Source: Angelakisella sp. (GTDB lineage Bacteria > Bacillota > Clostridia > Oscillospirales > Ruminococcaceae). Taken from it: a stretch of 33,706 nucleotides of DNA. Below the pieces are notes generated by a model, which saw only the letters and a list, made by a program, of their open reading frames with translations, made no database searches and had not been told where the DNA came from. The position numbers and the translations under genes are program-made. The stretch lies in assembly GCA_020024515.1 (NCBI GenBank), contig JAHHTR010000010.1, positions 1 through 33,706 on the forward strand, written 5' to 3'. This document shows positions 1 through 6,871 of the stretch, piece by piece; position 1 is the first letter of the stretch, and every line of letters begins with the position of its first letter.

Positions 1-83
1 ATTATAATATGTATTTTAAATTATTTGCACTGCAATAGCTATAGTTAGGAAATAAATTTTTGATATTTTGGAGGATAGGTATT

Positions 84-2282
84 ATGACAAACTCACTTTC
101 TTTTTCTGAAAGAGAATTGAAAATGCAAAATCAGAAGTTAAAAGATGAGTTGGCAACTTATGAAAAGCTTATACATATTAATGAACACGATAGTTTAACT
201 GGGCTTTATATAAAAAATAAGTTTTTTGTGGAAATTCAAAATATTTTATTGAAGTTTCCTTACAAAAAATATGTTTTTATTATTTTTGATATAGACCATT
301 TTCAGTTAATTAATACTTTTTTTGGAATAGGTGAAGGTGACAGGTTACTTATATATTTAACGGATTGTGCAAAAGAAATTTTTAAGGATAATAAAAATGC
401 GATTATGGGAAGAATCGGCGGAGATATTTTCGGAGTATTTTTCCCATTAGAAGCTGATATATCTTTGCAAGAGTTGGAAGAAACAATAAATAGAAAAACA
501 AAAGAGATTTTAAATAACTATCGTGAAGATTATAGCCTAGAGGCATCTGTGGGTGTATATTGTATAGAGGATAATTTAGAGTCATTTGAACATATACATT
601 CAAAAGTAAGTATGGCTATAAAGTATTGTAAAGAACTGCCGGGTGTAACTACTGTTTTTTATGACAAAAGTATGCTTGATTTGCAAATTAAAAAGCAAAA
701 TATTACAAATGATATGGTTAGAGCTTTGCAAAATGAGGAATTTTTGGTGTTTTTGCAACCAAAATTTCATTTAGAAACAAATACTGTTGTTGGTGCGGAA
801 GCTTTGGTAAGATGGAATCACCCAACGAAAGGTTTTATTTCGCCGGGGGAATTTATACCGATATTTGAGCAAAATGGATATATTCTTAAAGTAGATTATT
901 ATGTATGGGATAAAGCTTGTTGTTATGCGGCTATTTTTAAAAAAATGAATATAAAAAATATCCCTGTTTCAATAAATATATCACGTATAGATATGAAAGA
1001 CAGTAATTTGCATAAGAAATTATTGCAATTAGTGGAAAAATACGAAATAGAAATATCGGATATACATTTGGAAATCACTGAAAGTGCATATATAGATAAT
1101 ACAAAAGTTATTTTAAATAAGATAAAAGAACTTAAAAAGTTAGGTTTTATTATTGAAATGGACGATTTCGGTACAGGGTATTCATCACTTAATATGCTTA
1201 GTGAAATGCCGGTAGATGTATTAAAGCTGGATATGGGATTTTTACAAACATATAACGGAAAAAAATCTAGTGCCAGTGTAATAGGTACAGTTATGCTACT
1301 TGCAAACAGATTAAACCTTGATGTTATTGCAGAAGGAGTAGAAACAAAAGAGCAAGTGGAATTTTTGAAGAGTATAGGTTGTTCAATAGGACAAGGATAT
1401 TTCTTTTCAAAACCTATTGATTTTGATACATTCCTCAACTTACTTAAAAGAAATAATAAAAAAATTATTCAAAAAGATAAAAAAAATATAACAAATATAT
1501 CAATGGACGATATATGGTTACCCGGCAGTGAATTAAACACTATGTTTAACCATATGTTCTGGCCGATTGCAATATATGAATATAATGGCATAGATGCTAC
1601 ACTATTGCGTGCAAATAAAGAATTTTATTCTATCTTTGGTGACAATTCCTTAAATTATAACATTGATAGTGAAAGCTATTCTCTGTTAAATTCCGTAAAG
1701 CCTGTTGATTTTGAACGTATAAATGATTTAATCAATAATGCGAGTGAAAATTTCAGTGGTTTTTGTACGGAAATTGAACTGAGAAAATGTGAAGAAGAAA
1801 ATTATACTTGGTATAGTATAAATGCAAAAGTTATAAATCAAAATTCCAATACAACAACTTTCTTTATCATGTTACAAGATATTTCCGAAAGAAAAGAGAG
1901 AGATTTTAAACAATTACGATTTCTTGACAGATATAAATTTGCTATGCAACTTACAGAAACGGCTATATGGGAATATGATAGGAGCACAAATATTTTAAAA
2001 AGGGTGAATTATCGTACAGAGGAACTTGAAATAGATGCAAATGATGTTTATAACTTGGTTGATATAGGCTATTTGCACGAAAGTTCATTGTCACAGTTAC
2101 AAAGTCTGATATATTATTTAAAATATACAAAAGATGTTTATAAAAATTATACTTGTGAAATATGGGTAAAATATCCCAATGATAAAAATTATTGGTGTGA
2201 AAAAATCACAATGAGTCATTATAATGACTTAAATGCTTATGGCACAAGTTATGCTATAAATTCAGAAAAGATTATAAATTAA
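84..2282 (+). CDS. GGDEF-EAL protein with C-terminal PAS region, probable c-di-GMP phosphodiesterase
   Basis: This is a 732-residue cytoplasmic signalling protein with no membrane segment. I chose the ATG at 84 because GGAGG (70-74) lies 9 bases upstream; a TTG at 60 has no such site. A short helical N-terminus leads into a GGDEF domain (about 40-190). Its signature reads GGDIF (residues 112-116), so the usual Glu is Ile and cyclase activity is doubtful; the upstream DIDHF is intact. The EAL domain (about 215-455) looks complete: EALVRW from E239, LEITES, DDFGTGYSSL from D360, K381 and D383, AEGVE with E417 and E420, and QGYFFSKP. It should therefore hydrolyse c-di-GMP. The C-terminus (about 500-732) holds one PAS-like domain ending in DISERKE and a second, weaker one. 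Sensors usually precede GGDEF, so this order is unusual. CheV follows 109 bases downstream. Family assignment is firm; catalytic status is inference. Confidence 0.93.
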   Translation: MTNSLSFSERELKMQNQKLKDELATYEKLIHINEHDSLTGLYIKNKFFVEIQNILLKFPYKKYVFIIFDIDHFQLINTFFGIGEGDRLLIYLTDCAKEIFKDNKNAIMGRIGGDIFGVFFPLEADISLQELEETINRKTKEILNNYREDYSLEASVGVYCIEDNLESFEHIHSKVSMAIKYCKELPGVTTVFYDKSMLDLQIKKQNITNDMVRALQNEEFLVFLQPKFHLETNTVVGAEALVRWNHPTKGFISPGEFIPIFEQNGYILKVDYYVWDKACCYAAIFKKMNIKNIPVSINISRIDMKDSNLHKKLLQLVEKYEIEISDIHLEITESAYIDNTKVILNKIKELKKLGFIIEMDDFGTGYSSLNMLSEMPVDVLKLDMGFLQTYNGKKSSASVIGTVMLLANRLNLDVIAEGVETKEQVEFLKSIGCSIGQGYFFSKPIDFDTFLNLLKRNNKKIIQKDKKNITNISMDDIWLPGSELNTMFNHMFWPIAIYEYNGIDATLLRANKEFYSIFGDNSLNYNIDSESYSLLNSVKPVDFERINDLINNASENFSGFCTEIELRKCEEENYTWYSINAKVINQNSNTTTFFIMLQDISERKERDFKQLRFLDRYKFAMQLTETAIWEYDRSTNILKRVNYRTEELEIDANDVYNLVDIGYLHESSLSQLQSLIYYLKYTKDVYKNYTCEIWVKYPNDKNYWCEKITMSHYNDLNAYGTSYAINSEKIIN

Positions 2283-2391
2283 GAATATTTTAAAAAATAC
2301 AAAAAAATATATACTTTTTTAAATTAATATGCTATTATTAATTTAGTTAGTAAAATAAAAGCCTTATTATATACAGGAGAAAGGAAAAAAA

Positions 2392-3300
2392 ATGAGTGAT
2401 ATACTTTTTCAAGCTGGTACAGGTGAATTAGAAGTAATGGAGTTTACTGTTAATAAACAGAGCTATGCCATTAATGTTTTAAAATTAAGAGGAATTGTAC
2501 AAATTGATGAAATTGTGCCAATGCCACAGTCTGCACAAGAAATTTCAGGTCTTGCAAATATTCGTGGAGAAATGCGTACAATTATAGACTTAAAAGTTGT
2601 TTTGTATAATGAAAAGACAGTAGATTATAAAAAAGCTCTTGGTTTGTTGTGCGAATTTAATGGAATAACACTTGTATTTTTGGTTGATACCGTAGAAGGA
2701 ATAAGAAGAATTAAATGGGACGACATTAAACAAAATACACAAATGCAAAATAATGATTTAAGTATAGGTACTATTCTTTTAAATGAAGAGGTTATTATTA
2801 TGCTGGACTTTGAAAGTATGGCTATGAGATGTAACCTTGGTCAAAAATTTGAAAAAGTTGATATTAAAGGAAGTAATATGTCACGTTATGAGCATATTAT
2901 TGTTGCAGAAGATTCAAAAGTAATCCTTGAAATGTTGGTACAGGCATTGAAAGATTATGGATTTAAAAATGTACACCCATTTACAAATGGTTCTGATGCT
3001 TATGAATACATAGAAAATATTTACGAAGAAATGGGTGAAAAATTCAGAGAAAAAGTAGGACTTCTGATAACAGATATAGAAATGCCAAAAATGGACGGTT
3101 ATACACTTACAAAGAAAATTAAAGAAAATAAAGATACAAAAGTATTACCTATTGTTATTTTCTCATCTCTTGTACGTGAAGAATTGGAGCATAAGGGTAT
3201 ATCGGTAGGTGCTGACGTACAAATCAGTAAGCCATCGATAAATGAATTATTAAAGACAGTTATAGATATTCTTGATAAATATCCTGTTCTTTTTGAATAA
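2392..3300 (+). CDS. cheV: CheV-type chemotaxis coupling protein (CheW + receiver)
   Basis: This 302-residue protein couples chemoreceptors to the CheA kinase and can be phosphorylated to tune adaptation. Residues 12-150 form a CheW-like domain (contains VMEFTVNKQSYAINV and LANIRGEMRTIIDL). Residues 166-300 form a response-regulator receiver domain. Receiver residues are intact: acidic pair in VAEDSK, phospho-acceptor D228 in LITDIEMPKMDG, and the conserved Lys in QISKPS. Length fits CheV. The start follows AGGAGAAAGG. It lies alone after the GGDEF-EAL gene and ends 30 bases before an IS remnant, with no other chemotaxis gene in the window. Its natural terminator appears to be the one split by that element. 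Identification is secure; which receptor it serves cannot be seen. Confidence 0.95.
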   Translation: MSDILFQAGTGELEVMEFTVNKQSYAINVLKLRGIVQIDEIVPMPQSAQEISGLANIRGEMRTIIDLKVVLYNEKTVDYKKALGLLCEFNGITLVFLVDTVEGIRRIKWDDIKQNTQMQNNDLSIGTILLNEEVIIMLDFESMAMRCNLGQKFEKVDIKGSNMSRYEHIIVAEDSKVILEMLVQALKDYGFKNVHPFTNGSDAYEYIENIYEEMGEKFREKVGLLITDIEMPKMDGYTLTKKIKENKDTKVLPIVIFSSLVREELEHKGISVGADVQISKPSINELLKTVIDILDKYPVLFE

Positions 3301-3359
3301 AAGACATATAATAAAAAAGCTGAGATAAATTGAACGGGTCCAGTAAAAATGGACAGTGA

Positions 3360-3410
3360 AAAAAATCCCTCTATGGTAAAATAAAATAAACTACCATAGA
3401 GGGATTTTTT
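3360..3410. terminator. 19-bp perfect hairpin with flanking A/T runs inside the IS remnant
   Basis: Arms 3360-3378 and 3392-3410 are perfect reverse complements (core TCCCTCTATGGTA) around a 13-base loop. A runs lie on the left and T runs on the right, so the structure could terminate transcription from either side. It begins 60 bases after cheV ends. Subterminal hairpins are known to shield IS transposase genes from outside transcription; here it may now act as the cheV terminator. Confidence 0.65.
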
Positions 3411-3474
3411 ATACCAAAAGGATATAGTCCCATAAAAGAATATGAAAAAAATATTAAAACTAAAAGAAGAATGA

Positions 3475-3747
3475 TTAACCTTATCAATGTCAATATTCGG
3501 CAATCCCTATAATAATTATTTAGATGCAAAATTTTTTTCAATTTTAAAAACTAAGAGTATTTATAAAACTAAGCTTTCTATCTATAAGGAGACAAGCCTC
3601 ATCATAGATGATTACATATATTTCTAAAACAATCAAAGAATACAATTTAAAATAAAACTGACTCCACTTGAAAAGCGAAGTCAGTTTTATTTTAAGTTTT
3701 ATTGTCTACCCTATGGGTGCACTTTTTGTACTGTCTACACAAATTAG
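3475..3747 (+). pseudogene. 3' remnant of IS3-family transposase OrfB
   Basis: Read in frame from 3475 this gives the C-terminal end of an IS3/IS150-type DDE transposase (rve domain). Landmarks are LSMSIFGNPYNN, the FFSILKT segment, LIIDDYIYF, NNQRIQFKIK and LTPLEKRSQF. An in-frame TAA at 3625-3627 interrupts the YIYFYNNQRI motif; a Tyr codon probably became a stop. The position that normally holds the catalytic Glu (in the E-x-FF context) reads DAKFF, so the active-site Glu appears to be Lys. The first two catalytic Asp regions are missing. The remnant is therefore truncated, interrupted and catalytically dead. Confidence 0.8.
3649..3693. repeat. 15-bp perfect inverted repeat near the right end of the IS remnant
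   Basis: Arms 3649-3663 (AAAATAAAACTGACT) and 3679-3693 are exact reverse complements around a 15-base loop, with A and T runs outside. It overlaps the LTPLEKRSQ part of the transposase remnant. It could terminate transcription coming from nifU on the minus strand or from the left. Confidence 0.6.
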
Positions 3748-3793
3748 GGCAGTTCACATATTTATCTCAGCTTTTTTGTTACGTTAATTTATT

Positions 3794-4234
3794 TTAGTGA
3801 GTTGAACAACTACACTCGTCACCATGACAGTGTTCTTCAATTTTTCCTACAATTGGCTCAGGATCAATGCCTTGACGAGTATAGTAATCTGAAATAGTTG
3901 CTTTTACTGCTTGTTCAGCAAGTACAGAACAGTGTACTTTTACCGGTGGCAAACCGTCAAGAGCCTCTACAACTGCTTTGTTTGTTAGTTTCAGAGCTTC
4001 TTCGATGGTTTTTCCTTTAATAAGTTCTGTTGCCATACTGCTTGTTGCAACAGCTGCACCGCAACCGAAGGTTTTAAATTTAACATCAACAATTACATTT
4101 TTTTCTATTTTGAAATACATTTTCATTATATCGCCACATTTTGCGTTGCCTACTTCTCCGATAGCATTTGCATCTGCAAGTTCTCCTACATTACGTGGAT
4201 TGGTAAAATGGTCCATTACTTTTTCTGAATACAT
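3794..4234 (-). CDS. nifU: NifU/IscU-type Fe-S cluster scaffold protein
   Basis: This 146-residue protein is the scaffold on which NifS-derived sulfur and iron are assembled into Fe-S clusters. The three ligand cysteines are C33 (in AKCGD, with D35 next to it), C58 (FGCGAA) and C102 (VHCSVLAEQA). The IscU-like domain covers residues 1-125. Beyond it lies a short Cys/His-rich tail, HCHGDECSCSTH (135-146), with three Cys and three His; the classical second NifU domain is absent. The start follows AGAGAGG. It lies 32 bases downstream of nifS in the same direction, so the two form an operon. Downstream is the split terminator. The call is secure; iscU-like is an equally fair name. Confidence 0.94.
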   Translation of the reverse strand: MYSEKVMDHFTNPRNVGELADANAIGEVGNAKCGDIMKMYFKIEKNVIVDVKFKTFGCGAAVATSSMATELIKGKTIEEALKLTNKAVVEALDGLPPVKVHCSVLAEQAVKATISDYYTRQGIDPEPIVGKIEEHCHGDECSCSTH

Positions 4235-4266
4235 AGTTATATTAACCTCTCTTTTTTGTATAAGTT

Positions 4267-5448
4267 TTATTTATTGTTTTTCATCATATCTTCCCAAACA
4301 GGAGACATGGCACGCAGTCTATCAACAATGATAGGTAATTCTTTCAGTATTGTGTCTACATCTTCCATAGTATTATTGTTGCCCAGTGATATTCTGAGTG
4401 AACCGTGTGCAATTTCGTGTGGGAGTCCTATTGCCAAAAGTACGTGGCTTGGATCAAGTGAACCACTTGTACATGCTGAACCGGAAGACGCACATATACC
4501 AACATTGTCAAGGCTAAGCAGTAGCGCCTCACCTTCTATACCCTGTATAGAAATATTTACATTTCCAGGTAGTCTTTTTGTTGGGTGACCGTTTAGTCTT
4601 GTGTATGGAAGTTTTGTTATATTTTCTATAAGCTTATCACGAAAAACAGTCAGTTTCTTTGTTTCTTCGTCTATTTCCTTCACAGCTTCTGTTATAGCAA
4701 CACCAAGTCCCACTATGCCGGCAACGTTTTCTGTGCCTGCGCGTCTGCCACGTTCTTGTGCTCCGCCATCAATAAGTATATTTGGCAATACACCTTTTTT
4801 TACTATCAAACAGCCAACACCTTTTGGACCGTTAAATTTGTGTGCGGAAAGTGACAGCATATCTATGTTGTCATTTTTAAAGCTTACATGGATATGACCA
4901 ACTGCTTGAACAGCATCTGTATGGAAAACAACACCTTTTTTGCGACATACTTCACCTATTGCGGCTATTGGCATAATTGTGCCTATCTCGTTATTGGCAT
5001 ACATAACTGTAACAAGTGAAGTTTTTTCTGTAACAGCATCTTCTACTTGTTTTGCAGATACCATACCATATTCGTCAACAGGCAGATAAGTTACTTCAAA
5101 ACCTTCTCTTTCAAGAGCTTGACAGCTGTGTAGCACTGCGTGATGCTCAACAGCAGTTGTTATAATATGGTTTTTGCCTTTGGCAAGCATACGTTTTGCA
5201 ATACCTTTAATTGCCCAGTTATCTGATTCACTGCCACCGGAAGTAAAGAAAACTTCGTTTGGTTCGCAGTCGATCGCTTGTGCAACAAGGTTTCGAGCTT
5301 CATTGATTAATTTTTCAGCTTCCAATCCAACAGAATATACGCTTGATGGATTACCGTAAAATTCTGTATAACATGGTAGCATAGCATTAATAACACTTTG
5401 TGAAACAGAAGTTGTAGCTGCATTATCTACATAAATTACTTTTTTCAT
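4267..5448 (-). CDS. nifS: NifS-type cysteine desulfurase
   Basis: This is a 393-residue PLP enzyme that removes sulfur from cysteine as an enzyme persulfide and passes it to NifU, encoded next in the operon. PLP features are visible: TSGGSESDNWA, HTDAVQAVG with D178, and SAHKFNGPKG with Schiff-base K204. The mobile loop with the catalytic cysteine is SSGSACTSGSLDPSHVL (C326), the group I NifS/IscS form. Length fits the family. The ATG follows GAGGTG 7 bases upstream. No iscR-like regulator is adjacent; the gene is transcribed from the 328-bp divergent region shared with the cysteine synthase homologue. That pairing suggests linked control of cysteine making and use, which is inference. Confidence 0.96.
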   Translation of the reverse strand: MKKVIYVDNAATTSVSQSVINAMLPCYTEFYGNPSSVYSVGLEAEKLINEARNLVAQAIDCEPNEVFFTSGGSESDNWAIKGIAKRMLAKGKNHIITTAVEHHAVLHSCQALEREGFEVTYLPVDEYGMVSAKQVEDAVTEKTSLVTVMYANNEIGTIMPIAAIGEVCRKKGVVFHTDAVQAVGHIHVSFKNDNIDMLSLSAHKFNGPKGVGCLIVKKGVLPNILIDGGAQERGRRAGTENVAGIVGLGVAITEAVKEIDEETKKLTVFRDKLIENITKLPYTRLNGHPTKRLPGNVNISIQGIEGEALLLSLDNVGICASSGSACTSGSLDPSHVLLAIGLPHEIAHGSLRISLGNNNTMEDVDTILKELPIIVDRLRAMSPVWEDMMKNNK

Positions 5449-5776
5449 TTAAAACACCTCGGTTTTTTACCTTTATTTTTATATATTAATTTATTATATT
5501 TTGTTATAGTGACATTTTTAATTAGTATTGTCATAAATGACCTTTATAACACGATATATAATATACCATTTGAGTATATATTTCAAGTGTTTTTTGTATT
5601 TATTATAAAAATTGTATATAGTTCTAAAAAAATAATGATATTATACGTTTAAAGTATACTGTTTTTGTATATTTTAAATATTGCTTGCAAATATATATAC
5701 ATAAGTATATAATAACTAATGTAAATATTATAACATAATATTTAAAAATACATTTTACTTTTGAAAGGATTAGCTT
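5449..5776. promoter_or_regulatory. Divergent control region of nifS and the cysteine synthase homologue
   Basis: No gene is visible in these 328 very AT-rich bases. They must carry the start signals for nifS (minus) and the cysteine synthase homologue (plus). A clear plus-strand promoter is listed separately at 5685-5713. A 12-base palindrome, GTCATAAATGAC (5530-5541), lies 80-95 bases upstream of nifS and is a candidate operator. I could not fix a convincing minus-strand promoter. I see no riboswitch fold. Confidence 0.5.
5685..5713 (+). promoter_or_regulatory. Sigma-A-type promoter for the cysteine synthase homologue
   Basis: TTGCAA (5685-5690) and TATAAT (5708-5713) are separated by exactly 17 bases. 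The site lies about 63 bases upstream of the ATG at 5777. The -10 box is perfect and the -35 box matches 5 of 6. Confidence 0.6.
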
Positions 5777-6805
5777 ATGAATAGTACAACAAATACAAAA
5801 AAATTTAAAAATATTGAGGGAATGATAGGAAGAACTCCCCTATTGGAATTAGTACTTAATTATAAAGGAAGTAAACGATGTATTTTTGTAAAAGCAGAAT
5901 ATTTAAATTTATCAGGAAGTATAAAAGATAGAATAGCGTTTACTATAATGAAAAATGCCTATGAAAATCTTAACATAGATAGTAGTTATATAATCGTCGA
6001 GGCTACCAGTGGCAATACCGGTATAGCTTTTTCGGCGATGGGCGCATATTTGGGTAATAAGGTTAGGATATATATGCCGGATAAAATGAGCATAGAAAGA
6101 AAAAAACTTATAGCAAGTTATGGTGCTGAAATTGTTTCTGTAACAGCTGAGCAAGGTGGTTTTTTAGGTTCGATTGCCTTAACTGAGGAATATGAAAAAA
6201 ATAATGATAAAGTATTTTTACCGCAACAGTTTTACAACAAAGAAAACGTAAATGCACACTATAACTCCACTGCAAAAGAAACTGTTTTGCAAATGCAGAA
6301 TATTGGTAAAAAGATAGACGATTTTGTATCTGGAATAGGCACAGGCGGAACAATAATGGGCTTTGCAAAGCGACTTAAAGAAGTGAATGGTGATTGTAGG
6401 ATTTTTGCTATGGAGCCGGCATCATCAACAACTTTAAAAGACGGAACAAAAGGTAAACATCGTATAGAAGGAATATCAGATGAATTTGTACCGCCAATAG
6501 TAGACAGAAGCTTCTTAGATGAAAATATTATTACAGTTGAGGACAGTGATGCAATACTTATGGCACAAATGCTATCGAAAAAATTGGGACTTGGCGTTGG
6601 AATAAGCTCAGGAGCGAATGTAATAGCTGCAATAAAAGCTCAGGAAATACTGCAAAATCCAAACGCAAATATAGTTACCGTATTTGCTGATGACAATAAA
6701 AAGTATTTATCGACAGATTTAGTTAATATAATAGAAGAAAGAGAAAATTATATTTCCTCAAATGTTGAACTTATAGGTTTTAATGCACATAGATATACTG
6801 AATAA
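5777..6805 (+). CDS. Cysteine synthase (O-acetylserine sulfhydrylase) family protein
   Basis: This is a 342-residue fold-type II PLP enzyme, expected to make cysteine from an activated serine and sulfide. Family motifs run in order: IGRTPLLEL (17-25), NLSGSIKDR with PLP lysine K50, the substrate loop TSGNTG (77-82), GIGTGGTIMG (186-195) for the PLP phosphate, and GISSGAN. ADDNKKYLSTDL replaces the usual PD-x-x-x-RYLST near the C-terminus. It is about 30 residues longer than a typical CysK because of a C-terminal tail. The Pro common before SGS in the PLP motif is Leu here. GAAAGGA precedes the ATG. No serine acetyltransferase gene is nearby. CysK is most likely, but CysM- or SbnA-like substrate choice cannot be excluded. 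Confidence 0.85.
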   Translation: MNSTTNTKKFKNIEGMIGRTPLLELVLNYKGSKRCIFVKAEYLNLSGSIKDRIAFTIMKNAYENLNIDSSYIIVEATSGNTGIAFSAMGAYLGNKVRIYMPDKMSIERKKLIASYGAEIVSVTAEQGGFLGSIALTEEYEKNNDKVFLPQQFYNKENVNAHYNSTAKETVLQMQNIGKKIDDFVSGIGTGGTIMGFAKRLKEVNGDCRIFAMEPASSTTLKDGTKGKHRIEGISDEFVPPIVDRSFLDENIITVEDSDAILMAQMLSKKLGLGVGISSGANVIAAIKAQEILQNPNANIVTVFADDNKKYLSTDLVNIIEERENYISSNVELIGFNAHRYTE

Positions 6806-6871
6806 ATAAAAAAATAATGGGTATAATTTAAGAGAAAATATAATATAAAAATTTAGGAGGCAAAAAGATAA

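Larger units (their letters stand above)
3331..3756 (+). mobile_element. Decayed, internally deleted IS3-family element (IS150-like ends)
   Basis: The element is about 426 bp, far shorter than a normal IS3-family element of roughly 1.2-1.5 kb. Its ends are imperfect inverted repeats. Both begin TGAAC and both reach GACAGT at bases 22-27, with 16 of 27 positions identical by hand alignment. The right end also carries inner repeats (GTCTACCC, GTGCACCC in reverse), typical of the IS150 group. The interior retains only the 3' end of the transposase gene plus two hairpins; bases 3411-3470 match nothing I recognise. Without a transposase it cannot move itself. It could in principle be mobilised by a related full-length element. 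Confidence 0.8.
3313..3777. terminator. Ancestral bidirectional terminator split by an IS insertion
   Basis: Arm 3313-3330 (AAAAAAGCTGAGATAAAT) and arm 3760-3777 are perfect 18-base reverse complements, separated only by the IS remnant and a CAT triplet. Joined without the insert they would form a palindromic hairpin flanked by A and T runs, placed between the convergent cheV and nifU genes. That is the layout of a shared bidirectional rho-independent terminator. AAT precedes the element and CAT follows it, consistent with a 3-bp target duplication with one later change. The reconstruction is inference from symmetry. Confidence 0.7.

Noticed and set aside
923..1438. 171-residue minus-strand reading frame inside the GGDEF-EAL gene
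   Set aside because: Antisense to intact EAL motifs, with no ribosome site and no recognisable domain.
2283..2391. Weak TATTAT box and AT-rich inverted repeat between the first two genes
   Set aside because: The -35 region is poor and the repeat is nearly all A/T, so neither a promoter nor a terminator can be claimed.
3099..3503. 134-residue minus-strand reading frame over the end of cheV and the IS remnant
   Set aside because: It is antisense to the well-supported cheV receiver domain, has no ribosome site or family resemblance, and runs through the hairpin of the element.
5460..5560. Search for a nifS promoter on the minus strand
   Set aside because: Several TATAAT-like boxes exist, but none has a -35 partner at 16-18 bases; in such AT-rich DNA they are not meaningful alone.
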